Positions 28,741-42,900 of a stretch of 64,000 nucleotides of DNA are shown here, in pieces; position 1 is the stretch's first letter, and each line of letters starts with the position of its first letter. Source of the DNA: Flaccisagitta enflata. Taxonomy: Eukaryota > Chaetognatha > Sagittoidea > Aphragmophora. The stretch is from contig OZ231128.1 of the NCBI GenBank assembly GCA_965153355.1, positions 25,544,001-25,608,000 of the forward strand, read 5' to 3'. The translations under genes and the position numbers were made by a program. The notes beneath the pieces were generated by a model that was not told the DNA's origin, made no database searches, and saw nothing but the letters and a program-made list of their open reading frames with translations.

Positions 28741-29165
28741 ATGATTCTACTGACTTCATTCTAGGAGGGCCCGCAGTTTTTAAGATTAACTAGATATTTG
28801 TTTACTACTTTATTGGCGGTAATAGTTAAGAATTTTCATTTTTTTGTTACATTCAAGTAGGAATTTTTTATAGAGATTGGTATTCCTTTTGAACTTTTAC
28901 AAAGGTATATTTTCACTTTTGAATCTAAGATGACGGCGGTTCTGTCATATTTGCCGACGTGTGACAGTTGTGACGATGATTCAATGAAAAGCAAATACAG
29001 AATCGTCTTCGTATTTCAGCATTTTGTAGGTTTTTTTTTCTCTGTTTGAATTGTCATCTTTGAGTCTTTGCTTGAGCCAGATTCAAATGACGATTTCTGA
29101 TTCCTTCATCCTTTTATCGCTTTTCTGCCTTTGCGCCATTTCGACACATTTATCGCTCCTTTCAT
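28741..29165. other. Unique DNA, no gene recognised
   Basis: AT-rich; nothing further seen before the CT array. Confidence 0.4.
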
Positions 29166-29170
29166 CTCTC

Positions 29171-29359
<189 letters not shown>

Positions 29360-29579
29360 AATAATAACAAAATTTCGCCGAATTTTCGAAGGCCCATGCC
29401 TTCTTTATCATAGGCGTGAAAACCTGTAACGCGAATATACAAATTGTCATTTCATACAACATAGTAAATCATTTTTCATATCAATTTCAATCCTTTCTTC
29501 TTTTTTTGAAAAACTTGACCTTTTTAATCGTCTCTTTTTTGGTATTTCAGTCCAATCGCTCTACAGTCCAAAATTAGAC

Positions 29580-30893
29580 TGCATTTTTTCTAGACATTCC
29601 CCTGGGTGCATAATTCATAGTTTCTAAAAAAAACCCAGGTTCATGCTTCTTCATTTCCTTTTGTTCTCTTCATTGTAAGTCCCAAGGCAGTTGATCCAAA
29701 ACCTTTCCCTTGTGACTCGGTACATGTCGTTTTTTCCTTTCACTTCTTCTATGACCACCACTCCCATGTCTTTGCTCGTATGTCCTTCTTGCTGAAAGTG
29801 GTATGCCGGTTTGGTGTCGTCCATCCCTCTCAAGTCTGCTCTGTGCCCAATAAATCTATCCATGACTCGGTTCTGAGTCTTGCCGACATACACCATCTTC
29901 TCACACTTCTTACACCACATTCCATATATTGCTCCCACTGTCCTACAATCCATCTTTCCTTTGATCCTCTTTTTCTCTCCTCTTTTATCTGTTACCTCCC
30001 TTGCTTCCACCATGAACTCACACAATTTGCACCCTTTGCCGCATGGTCCTGATCCTCCGTTTCCCACCTTCTTTTTGGCGTTTACCACCAGGTCTGCCAG
30101 ATTCTTACCCCTCCTTAGGCTTAGCCTGGGTGTCTCCTTAATATATTTGTCCAATCCCTCTTCCTTGAGAAAGTGTCCGTGCCGTTTAAGGATTTTGTTG
30201 ATGTTTGGTAGGTATGCGCTGTGTGTGGTCACAAAATTGATCCGCTTGTCCTCTTTCTTTTCCGCTCTCTCAAGTGCTTCCTCTCGACTCATCTTGTATC
30301 CTTCCTTCAGTTGCCTGCTCACTTGCACCTCTCCATATCCTCGGTTCATCAACTTTTCCTTTGTCTTCTCTGCATATTTCCAATAGTCCTTATCCTCGCT
30401 GCATAGTCTCCTCAATCTTCTTGCTTGCCCTTTGGCAATACCCTCCTTGACATGCCTTGGATGGTCACTGTCCTTGTGCAGATACCTCGTTCTATCTGTT
30501 GGCTTGACATACATTTCCGTTTTCAGGTCTCCATCTTCCTTCCTTATAACATTAACATCCAGAAAAATTGCTTCCTTCTCACATATCTCATACGTAACTT
30601 TGATTCTCTCCTCATTACTATTACAAATTTCTATGAACTTCAAAAATTCTTCCTTACTCCCCTTCCATACTCCAATTATGTCATCCACAAACCTTTTCCA
30701 AAATCTTGGCTTCTTCCCAATTTCTTCTTCGGCCTTCTTTTTCACCTCCTTCTCCCACTCTCCCATATAAGCACAAGCAAAGTTCTTCCCTAGTTTGCTC
30801 CCAATTGCTGTTCCCTCCTTTTGAATGTAGCTTTCCCCCTCGAAATCAAATTCATTGTTGTCCAAGACCGGCCTTCTTTTTCACCTCCTTCTC
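29580..30893 (-). mobile_element. Penelope-like retroelement, 5'-truncated
   Basis: Minus-strand insertion containing the C-terminal half of a Penelope-like polyprotein. The 5' boundary falls inside the reverse transcriptase. A 24-base segment identical to internal RT sequence (30731-30754) is repeated at the 5' junction (30870-30893), directly next to a (CT)n/(CA)n microsatellite. The 3' boundary is uncertain and set by eye. Such 5' truncation and partial tandem structure are common for Penelope-like elements. Confidence 0.8.
29651..30865 (-). pseudogene. Penelope-like reverse transcriptase (C-terminal part) with GIY-YIG endonuclease
   Basis: Open frame of 404 codons with no stops. It starts within the RT fingers/palm: a QKEGTAIGSKLGKNFA block corresponds to the RT motif with conserved Gly-Ser, and FVDDIIGVW is the catalytic DD motif of RT. 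A Lys/Arg-rich thumb and linker follow, then a Cys cluster (PCGKGCKLCEF) typical of endonuclease-positive Penelope elements. Last is a GIY-YIG nuclease: AIYGMWC and MVYVGKT give the GIY and YIG strands, with an Arg in the next helix and Glu in RERFWI. The N-terminal half of RT is absent, so the first Met is internal and not a true start. Reverse transcription would not be possible from this copy, although the endonuclease half looks intact. Confidence 0.9.
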
Positions 30894-30895
30894 TC

Positions 30896-32977
<2,082 letters not shown>

Positions 32978-33500
32978 CTAGTCATCCAAGGATCGCACAT
33001 GGTCAGCGGTACCCGATGCCCTGCTGGGAGTGATTCAGTGATGAAGTGGAGTGAGAGCAGGGCAGCGGCCCCAAAGGGTCGATGTCCTGTAGAACACAGG
33101 GGGGAATATTTCAGGCCTTAGATGACTAATTTAGGCCACTGAAGGCATATTTGAAGGCTGGAGGGCAGAATTAGGGCTTGGACAGCAGATTTGGGGTTTT
33201 GAGGGCAAATTTGAGCCACGGACGGCTGATTTGATGCTTTAGAGGCTAATTGAAGGTCTGGAGGGCAGATTTGAGGTCTGGAGGGCAGATATGAGGCTGA
33301 GGGGGCTGATTATAAGCCTGGAAGGCTGATTTGAGGCCTCGAAGGCTAAATTGAGGGCTGGGAGGGCAGATTTGAGGTCTTGATGGCCAACCGGGGGGGG
33401 GGGCGGAAGGAAGGACGGACGGACGGACGGACGGACGTCTGAAAATTCCTCCCTGTGTTCTACAGGACATCGGCCCTTTGGGGCCGCTGCCCAAAAACCA
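32978..33500. mobile_element. Foldback-type element with minisatellite core, copy 1
   Basis: Left arm GGGCAGCGGCCCCAAAGGG then GATGTCCTGTAGAACACAGG. The right arm is its inverse (CCTGTGTTCTACAGGACATC then CCCTTTGGGGCCGCTGCCC, 33455-33491). Between the arms lie about 15 imperfect units of the GGAGGGCAGATTTGAGG type and a (GGAC)n run. It starts with TCATCCAAGGATCGCACATG, which is also the start of the copy at 57806. Confidence 0.7.
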
Positions 33501-33841
33501 TTAGAGGGATTGAAATGAATTGATTTATATTTGCTTGAGAATCATATTCAGCATGTTGTCATAACTCTGGATCGATATCCAGTCGTAAGGGGGATCAAGG
33601 AATGAATCAAAACAACAAATCTACAGGATATAGGATATAGGATGGGGCATTCACCTCAGCTCCCGTAATATAGTTACATTCATGAAATTAGGACGACATC
33701 ACTACTTATACGACTGACATACTATACGATCACCGTAAATACCAGAAAAAAAGACATTTAAACCCTATCCAAATATATCTTCTTAGCGTGTCTGAAAGAC
33801 TAGGCTGAAGCTATTGTATGGCTATCAATGCGCTGAAATTG

Positions 33842-34661
33842 TCAATGTCTAGGATTCAAAACCACATTGAACGGTCGAGGGGTGTAGGCGAACGGCCCGA
33901 AACCAACGAGCGTAGGAAGCTCCTTTCCCTTTTCGGCCTCGAACCAAAAATTTCTCACGAGGGAAACACCCAAAACCAAAAACCCGACTTTGGCGATGTT
34001 TTTCCCAGTGCAAATCCTTTTGCCCACCCCGTAAGGAATGTACGCCGAATGACGGATCAACTCGGGTTTGCTCGCCCCTTTGACCCTTGAATCGAACCAA
34101 CGAGTGGGATCGAAATCATTGGGTCGGACCCAATTCTTCTCATCCATGTGCATGAATCTAATGTTGGCCATTACCATGGAACCTTTGGCGACGTGATAGC
34201 CGGCGACGGTCACGTCTTCTCTGGCGAAATGAGGTATGGACGCGCCCGCGGGACCGACCATTCTTAAAATCTCCATCAACGTGGCGGTCGTGTAGGGCAG
34301 AGACTCGACGATGGCGTCTTTGGTGAGTTGGTGGTCGCCCTCAATTTCGCCGTCGCGAAACCATCGATCGATTTCTTCCTGACAACGCCGTTGGATGTCG
34401 GGATAGTGAATCATGTGCAGGATGAACCACAACACGGGGGATCCTAACGTGTCGGTGCCGGCGAACAAATGGTCGACCATGGATTTCTTGATGTTTTCCT
34501 CGCCGACGGTGGAACTCGCCTTCAGATGGGCTTCTCGCAGACAAATGTCGATGAAATCTTTGGGGTCGTTTTCGGGTTTGAAATTGGCTTTGTGCGCTTG
34601 GATTTCCTTTTCGGCGAAATCCAATAAAAAATCACCCGCATTCGTTTCCCTCTCCTTCAAC
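33842..34661 (-). CDS. P450 exon 4: I-helix to C-terminus with haem-binding Cys
   Basis: Acceptor TTGTCACAG|GTTGAAGG. The split codon AG|G gives Arg245. Encodes residues 246-517 and the stop, including AGTDT, EILR, the DFDPTRW block and Cys462. Uninterrupted, with codon use richer in G+C than the surrounding DNA. Confidence 0.93.
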
Positions 34662-37600
34662 CTGTGACAAATGGACAAAGGGACAAATTGGAGGATTAAA
34701 GAAGCAGTAATGTTTTTAAGAGAGGGACTAAAAATAGGGAGGGAAATGTATAATTCTTAATTGGCGTAGATTTATTTTTCTTATTGACAGTCAAACGCAG
34801 TGCCACTTTTATGCAACTTGACATCAGTATTGGCCACTCTGTGAATCATGTGCTTGCGCACTGAAACCTGGAACCTTGCGCTTCTAGACCTCAATGCCAA
34901 GCAGAGTCGCTCAGCATATAAAATGGCAGCTGATCAACTAAGTACGGATGCTAACATTGCAAAAAAAATTTTGACTCATGAAATGTCATTAAATGATCAT
35001 ATAAAATTCCAGTTGCAACTTATCCAAGCAGTACTGTAGACAGGTTTGTGAGCGGTATGTCCTGGGGATCCCCATTCTGATGTCCAAAACTCATAACTCA
35101 GCCTCAAAAACCAAATGTCAACCTTGAGGCCTAATTTCCAGCTGCAGCCTTGACTCCCAGTTTCTAGGTTTTGACATGGAGGCTGGATACACTTTGATTC
35201 CTCCATGTCAATTGCATCATTATATATATTCCGACCTGCCCCGAAGTCCCAGCTTTTGTGTCCTCCACTCTACACCCTTATCAACCCGTATGAAGCTACA
35301 TTTAACCATTTTCACACCTAATTGTCACTCTTACCTTGATAGTTGATACTAAGATTATGAGCTCCCCTATTACCGAATCTCAAACAAAAAAATATGTTGA
35401 TATGTTGATATGTTGATATGTTGATCTCCTTTAAAAAGATTGTAGGAACCGGTATCTCATATCCAAATGAAATAAAAGCTAATGGAGTTATGAAAAGAAA
35501 AACACAAAAAGATAAACAAAAACAAAAAAACCTTCGAACTGCGGGCAGAAATCTGGCGAAGGGGATTTTTTCTACAGCCGCCGATTTTGTGCCTCTGAAT
35601 AAGACAAAGACTGCGTCAACGAGGGAAGCAAGAGTCGGGTCAGAGTATTCCAATCTCCGTCCGTAAAAGACCCTGCCCGTGAAGTTGGTCACGGCCATGG
35701 GGATCAGACGATGATGCACGTCCGTGGCTTTCTTTTCTGCGGCGTTTTTCGTCGCCTCTTTTCTCAATTCTTCGATCAATAGTACAGCTTCTTGCGCGAA
35801 TTTCTCATCTAGGTCCTTTATTAGGCAGAAAAAAAAAAAACATCTTTGAGTGTTGCATCATTTGTTAAATAGCTACGCGGAACTCTTCTAAAGATAGAAT
35901 TCTGTTTTCTTGTTAGTCTCGTGCACGCGACTCTACACGCCGCTTTGTCAATTCGTCCATCCGTCTGTCCGTCCGTCCGTCCGTCCGTCCTTCCTTCCAT
36001 CCGTACGTCCGTCCATCTTTCCGTCCGTCCGTCCGTCAGTCCGTCCGTCAGTCCGTCCGTCAGTCCGTCCGTCCGTCTGTCTGTCAGTCTGTTGGGCGGT
36101 CTGTCACTCCATTGAACAATTTCTTTTTTCATAATTTGATTTCGTAACGTCATTTTAGGTCATTGAAGAGTATACTAAATCATTCTTAGTCATTCTAAGT
36201 CATTCTAAGTCATTTAAAATGTAAGTCTCACACGCGACTTATAGGTGTTGGCCTTGTTTCTATTCGCTTCAGGGGTTCGTAATGAGACATTTTCTCTCAC
36301 CAGGTTCTCTCACCAGGTTAGATTGACGGAAATTCCAAAATAAACCTCACTGCGTAAATGCATGTCACAAACGCAAATGGTTCTCTGTACCTTCATGGAG
36401 CGACGTATTAAACTTTTCCTCTCTAAGAACGCCGGGCCGTAATTCGCTTCGGCGATGCCCAGGCCGACGTAATTCGCCATTTGTCCGGGAAAGCCGGTGA
36501 ATTTCGCGTCCTCGGCGGTTCTGTCCGACAGCACATCGGCTTTGGTCAGAAACGCTTCCTCGATGGTCGATTTGTCGTTGAGCATGACGATGTTCAAGGA
36601 CCCGATTTGGAAGGAGACAATCTTGCCGTACTTCTTGGCCAAGTCCACACGAAGTTGATGACGTTTGGTCAGGGAAGTGGCGCTTGGAATGATGGACACG
36701 CTACCTGAGTGTGGTTGGGAAAAAAAGACTGTATTTTTGTAATTAGCGCCCCAGCACAGTGGGCTTTTTTAGGCGAACCTTTCTCAAAACCTCTGGTAGC
36801 TTCTAACCTAATTTTTCTTGCACAGTTCAACCCTGTGAGTGTACTAGATGCCCTAACAAGCAAAAATATCCAGCTTTAAGGGCCCCAGGGGCCTTAAAGG
36901 GCCCCAAAAGTAGGTTTTTGAGGAATTTCAGGGTTTTTTGACTATTATCATGTCTTATCTTGGTTGTTTATGGTAAATTTCAACCCTATAAAGGTGATAG
37001 AGGCCCTAGCAAGAAAGAATTGTCAGTGGTGAGGGCCCTTGAGGCCCCTAGGGACCGTAAAAGTAGGTTTTTGAAGTTTTTTTCTGTTTTTTTTGCATAT
37101 AATTATAATTTTTTTATTGTGTACTTAAAATTTTATCTCTGTTAATGTGAGAGAGGTTCTAGCAAGCTAAATTTTTTGGTGTTATGGGCCCCAGGGGCCC
37201 CTAGAGACTGTAGAAGTAGGTTTTTTAGGCTATTTTTAGGGTTTAGTGCTTAAAATCATAGGTGTTTTTAAGTGTTTACTGTAAATTCAAGCCTTGTTAA
37301 TGTGATAGTGGTTCTGGCAGAAAAAATTATTGGGTGTTATGGGCCCCAGGGGCCCCTAGAAACCATAAAAGTTGTTTTTTTAGGGTATTTTTGAGGTTTT
37401 TGCTCATAATTATGGGTTTTTTGTTGTGTAATGTAAATTCTATCTTTGATAATGTGATAGAAGTACTAGCAAGCAAAATTTTTGGGTGTTATGGGCCCCA
37501 GGGACCCCTAGAAATCATAAAAGCAAATTTTTGAGGCTATTTTTTCAGGTTTTGTGCTTTTAATCGTGGCTCTTTTTTGGTGTTTACAGTAAATTTTAAC

Positions 37601-40423
37601 CTTGTCATTGTAATAGAGGTTCTAGCAAGCAATACTTTTAGCTGGTAATAGCCTCAAGAGCCCCTAAGGACCCTGAAAAGAGGTATTTTAGCCAATAGAG
37701 AGTATCTCTTTAAGACTACATGTGCTTTTTTGTTGAATATTGTAAATTTGCACCCTATTGGTGAGATAAAAGCCTTTAAAAGCATTTTACAGCATAGTTA
37801 CATAAACTTTCATAAAAAGCATCCAAAAATCTTGCCCATGATTAGTCATATATAAATATACTCGGACATCTTCTTGCTTCTCCTCCTCCTTCCTTCAACA
37901 GTTCCACAAGGTTACTTTCAAACCTATGTCCTGTGGTACTACCTAGGAAATATTTTTGGCGACACCTTTAACGAGAGTTAGCTCTACTTCCCCTTGAGAA
38001 AATTAAACAAAATTTATGACCATTTTAATCTACGTCAAAAAATCTACAAACTGAGCGCAATCTCGTCTCTGTGCGTCAAACCGTTAAGAAATGCCATGTG
38101 TTTAAAGTTGATCATGTACTTTCAAAAATGGCAAAAAGAAATAGATTTTATTTTTTCTTCTACCCTTTCATCTCTGAAATGCTCTCAAATTTTACTCAAA
38201 TATGATGGAAACATGCGAATTGCACCACTGGTAAGCTCTTGAGCTCTAGTTTTATAATCTCATAGATTTTCATTTAGATTTTGGAAGGGAAGTAGCTCAA
38301 GTTTGAAGCCAAAATGACCAAAATCTACTATTTCTACCACAACCCCCTTTTAGTTGTGAGAAACAAACCAAACTCGCGGTCCCTTAATTGGATTGCAGAC
38401 TATTTTTCTCTTTTGTTCTTGTTAGTATGAATATAACAATAACTAAAAACGATCACCTACACAAGTTTTAAGCACATGAGGAGTGAAACATACTGCCAAC
38501 CCTAAGTGTCGCCAAACTTTTTTCCTAGATAGTAAATATCATCTTTTGGAGGTACAAAGCTTGGCCAATATTATAGATTTACATGATTTGCAGCCACCAC
38601 TGCCTCCTCCTCCTCCTCCTCCTCCTCCTCCACCTACTCCCTTCAACAGTTCCACAAGGTTACTTTCAAACCAATCTCCTTTGGTAAATATCATCTTTAA
38701 GATGATCAGAGCTTGGCCAATGTTATAGATTTACAAGATTTGCAGCTGCCCCCACCACCTCCTCCTCCTCCTCCTCCTCCTCCTCCTCCTCCTCCTCCTC
38801 CTCCTCCTCCTCCTCCTCCCTTCAACAGTTCCACAAGGTTAATTTCAAACCAATCTCATTGATAAATACCATCTTTTTGATGATCAAAGCTTGGCCAATA
38901 TTATAGATTTACAAGATTTGCAGCCGCCCCCGCCTCCTCCTCCTCCTCCTCCTCCTCCTCCTCCTCCTCCACTACAATTTCTACAATAACTATCTCATCC
39001 CACATTGTATGGTCTACTAGCAACAAGTCTTGACTCATAAGAAACAATGTTTCTCTAATAGAAGAGGTAAAATAGACAGATTCCAATGGAGCAGATCTTC
39101 AAAATGCCCTCTTGAGATAGGGGAAAGTAGCAAGGTGCTATTTCTCCAAAATGGTGAGAGGTACAAAAAAATGGAAACCAGTCCCTTGTAGGCCATCACC
39201 AAAAGGTAAGAATTGACAAAAAAAAATATCTTAAGTCCTGGGTGTACATAGGTAAAAAAAAATAAAACTGGATTTTTTGCTCTTCCCCCTTCCATAGGAT
39301 TACAATGGAAAGTTACTCATTGATTTTTAAAAAACGCATTATTTAGTATTGCCGCAAAACTATGAGAGGTACAATTATAATGAAACCTGATTATGAAACC
39401 TTAGAGTTTCCTCTACATATTTCAGTAATAATGTTTGGGTGTACTATGGTTTAAAAAAATGATAAGGCCACTGACCCCCCTTATTTTGATTGAAATAAGC
39501 CTGACCAAGCCAATTTAGAGCGCTGTTACCCCCCCCTCAAATAAAAAATCGGCCAAAATTGTGATTGGTATTTTACATACTAACCATTACCCCTCTATTT
39601 CAGCCATATTTGGTTCATTTTTTTTATTTCTTGATTTTGACAAAATTGGCCATCTCAGCTTCCAGAGCCAGAGTCCAGGCGATTACATAGTGGGCACCTA
39701 CTTCCGGTCAAGGTATCATTCTATGGCTGGTTAATATCAAATATATACTCTAAAGATTAGGTTTGGCGTTTTTTGTTTCTCCATTTTTGGCCTAAAAGTG
39801 CCCTCTGAGGTAATGAGAAAGGTCGGCCTACAGTGCCCAGGCGCTTTTGAAATTGAACTTAAAATTTGCTATTTTTAACACGTAGTTAGCTTTCCCTATT
39901 CACGAATAATTTTTCTATGAAAGTTACTCTTTTTGAAAAAAAAATATTCTGTAATTCATTTCATTAAAAAACTACAACAGAACATTTTGTAGTATTGCAT
40001 GCTGTTGTCATATCGTTTTTGCCCAAAACAATTTCACAATCAATTTTCTAAAAATTTTCATCATAAGCTCATTCTCTTATGAAAGAGGGGTGCAGATCAT
40101 GACTTTACATTCACAAAAATTGTTTTGTCTTTGTCATTGTTTGATGTGTTCGCACGGAATCACACATAAACGAACGCGAGTGCAAACACAGGCACAGAGC
40201 ACGCGCACGCATACATGAGCGAATGCGAGTGCAAACACTGGCACAGAGCACGCACGCATAGTCAATTTTGAAATGAATGTACATCACCTAGAATTGGGAA
40301 GCGCCAAGGTCCAGGAGGTAATGGAGGAGTGCCAAATCTCGACCAACCACTTTTTAGCCAAATGATGGTCAAGATTATCGCAATCACCACCAAGAGAAAT
40401 CGAAACTCATCCAAATCGAACAT
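33842..40423 (-). CDS. Cytochrome P450, CYP2-clan-like, four-exon gene (517 aa)
   Basis: Predicted haem-thiolate monooxygenase anchored in the endoplasmic reticulum membrane, oxidising an unknown small lipophilic substrate with electrons from P450 reductase. The exons are 40423-40288, 36704-36391, 35815-35532 and 34661-33842. All have GT-AG borders and matching phases (1, 0, 2), giving 517 residues, a normal P450 length. Seen in the sequence: an N-terminal hydrophobic anchor (residues 9-22), the PPLPPGPW hinge (33-40), the I-helix AGTDT (312-316), ExxR (E375-R378), a DPTRW block and the haem loop PYGVGKRICTG with Cys462. Oddities: the haem loop has Tyr where Phe is usual and Thr after the Cys, and the C-helix WxxxR reads FLERK (138-142). 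The introns are swollen by repeats. No neighbouring P450 copy is present. Family assignment rests on motif pattern only; the CYP subfamily is unknown. Confidence 0.9.
35532..35815 (-). CDS. P450 exon 3: helix D to F region
   Basis: Acceptor AATAAAG|GACCTAG after a T-rich tract, donor CGAAG|GTTTTT. Encodes residues 151-244 (DLDEKFAQEAVLLIEELRKE to IPFARFLPAVR). The join to exon 2 (SMK|DLDEK) is shorter by several residues than the usual CYP2 linker containing FGxG, so a missed micro-exon or a genuine deletion is possible. Confidence 0.85.
35912..36235 (+). repeat. Hairpin-(GTCC)n repeat family H1, copy in P450 intron 2
   Basis: GTCTCGTGCACGCGAC (imperfect palindrome) followed by CTCTACACGCCGCTTTGTC, then a long GTCC run (35960-36090). 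Repeats of TAGTCATTCTAAGTCATT at 36155-36220 follow, and a second CACACGCGACTTATA near 36230. Confidence 0.7.
36391..36704 (-). CDS. P450 exon 2: helix A to helix C region
   Basis: Acceptor CACTCAG|GTAGCG, donor ATGAAG|GTACAG. Encodes residues 47-150, including LAKKYGKIVSFQIGS, the usual KYG-I-SF-IGS block after the proline hinge, and ANYGPAFLERK in place of the usual YGPxWKxxRK. The conserved C-helix Trp is Phe and the Arg is Lys. Confidence 0.88.
36868..37720. repeat. Minisatellite in P450 intron 1, unit about 153 bp, about six copies
   Basis: The block GGGCCCCAGGGGCCCCTAGA and its variants recur near 36883, 37036, 37190, 37341, 37494 and 37649. Each is followed by AAAGTAGGTTTTTGAGG, a T-rich stretch and TGTGATAGAGGTTCTAGCAA. 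The block is a near-palindrome centred on GGCCCCAGGGGCC. Confidence 0.88.
37721..40287. other. Rest of P450 intron 1
   Basis: Apart from the TCC minisatellite, this is AT-rich unique DNA. A 56-bp unit containing GCGAGTGCAAACAC and GGCACAGAGCACGC occurs twice at about 40150-40258, close to exon 1. No additional exon was found. Confidence 0.5.
38558..38975. repeat. Minisatellite of about 150-170 bp units each carrying (TCC)n
   Basis: Three units of TTTACAAGATTTGCAGC, a (CCT)n run, CTTCAACAGTTCCACAAGGT and AAGCTTGGCCAATATTATAG. Part of a fourth is near 37885-37920. The CCT run grows from about 10 to about 25 units between copies. It lies inside P450 intron 1. Confidence 0.88.
40288..40423 (-). 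CDS. P450 exon 1: signal anchor and proline hinge
   Basis: Starts at ATG 40423-40421 and encodes 45 residues: a short acidic start, a hydrophobic stretch VVIAIILTIIWL, basic residues, then TPPLPPGPWRFPILG. The donor is CTAG|GTGATG, leaving one base that joins GT of exon 2 to make Gly46. Too short for an automatic ORF call, but this anchor-plus-proline-hinge arrangement is diagnostic of microsomal P450 N-termini. Confidence 0.85.
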
Positions 40424-41045
40424 GTTTTATTTTTCACAAACGACTGATAACAATCGATAAGGAACTATTTCATTTGGAGAGGTTTTCGAAATGAACCGAT
40501 CCGGTGTAAAAGAAAGAAAATAAAGCGACTGATATTCAGAAGGTAGGGCCGGTAAACTGGAGCTAGACTCCCTAGTCCTTAACTGGTTAAGCAACTTTTA
40601 CACGAAGGTGGCTTTCAGAACAAAGAAATACAAACTGGTTTTCCTTTTTTTATAGCGGATACAAGAATTTATGAAAGTGGGAATGAGGAAATAAGAATGA
40701 AGCTATGATTAAGAAGAAAGCGAGAGACGAACGAAATAACGAATAAAGTAGTTGTGGGTGGCAATTTAAGGAGGTAAGAGGAGAGAATGAACGAGGCAAT
40801 GGGTAAAAAAAAAAAGAGAAAGAGATAAGAAGGCAAGAGAGCGGAAAAATGAGAAAAATGGTCATAAAGCGGTCAATAATGATGCTCTAAATCATCCTTT
40901 GCCCTCCCTTACTTCCTCCTCTTTCCTTTTTTTTTTCTCGCTCCTCCTCCTTTTCTCCTCATTTTGCCTCTCTTGCCTTCCTCTCGTCCAGCTATTTCCC
41001 ATGACCAAATGGCCAATAGCTGGGAGCTTGAATGTGTATGGTGTT
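40424..41045. other. P450 upstream region, no element recognised
   Basis: This should hold the P450 promoter (minus strand), but no TATA-like box at a convincing distance was found. Purine-rich at 40660-40860 and pyrimidine-rich at 40900-40990. Confidence 0.35.
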
Positions 41046-41046
41046 G

Positions 41047-42098
<1,052 letters not shown>

Positions 42099-42299
42099 TT
42101 CATTCATTCTTTTTTTCTTGGTAATTAAAAGTTTAATGCGTAACAAAACTATTGACTTGGGCATTAAAGATTTGGTTGCAAAACCGTTGATACCAGTTCC
42201 AATCAACCCTATGTTGACACAAATTTGTTTGATGGATTGACGTGAAAAAGTCCTCTGCCTAAGAATCAGACAAAACACACGAGTAATAGCAGCCCAAAG

Positions 42300-42900
42300 G
42301 CAGTAAGTGGTCAGCGGTACCCGTGCCTTGCTTGAGTAGTGTGTGACTTAAATAGAGGGGGAGCAGGGCAGCGGCCCCGAAGGGATAATCTGTCCGTCCG
42401 TCCGTACGTCCGTCCATCTGTCCGTTTGTCCCCCTCCACCCCATCTTCAGGGGTTCGTCTCCTTTGGGGCTTATTCTGACCCAAATAATGCCAACTAGCC
42501 CAAATCCAAGCAATATGGCCAAAATCTAAGCAAAATAGCCCAAATCCAAGCATAATGGCCCAAATCCAAGCAAAATGGTCCAAATCTGGTCAGAATCTAG
42601 GTATCGGAGGCCACTACATAGATCTAAGGGGCCAAAATGATGTACTCCGGGCCTGATTTGGGCCATATTGCTTGGATTTGGGCCATTACACTTGGATTTG
42701 GGCCATTTTGCCTAGATTTGGGCCATATTGCTTGGATTTGGGCTATTTGGCATTATCTGGGTCAGAATAGGCCCCAAAGGAGACGAGGCCCTGAGGATGG
42801 GGCGGGGGGGGGGGACGGACGGACAAACGTACGGACAGACAGATTCCCCCTGTATTCTACAGGACTTCGTCCCCTTTGGGGCCACTGCCCAAAAACCAGC
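42300..42900. mobile_element. Foldback-type element, copy 2, near-perfect hairpin arms
   Basis: Begins GTGGTCAGCGGTACCCGTGC and GGGCAGCGGCCCCGAAGGG, ends CTTCGTCCCCTTTGGGGCC then ACTGCCC. Arms of about 200 bases (about 42425-42600 and 42650-42810) are inverted copies containing CCAAATCCAAGCAATATGGC on one side and its inverse on the other. These arms are themselves built of about 20-bp repeats. Confidence 0.75.

Noticed and set aside
28215-28793. Two short open frames inside the mariner-like element as transposase remnants
   Set aside because: No helix-turn-helix or DDE/DDD motif could be identified, so they are not called.
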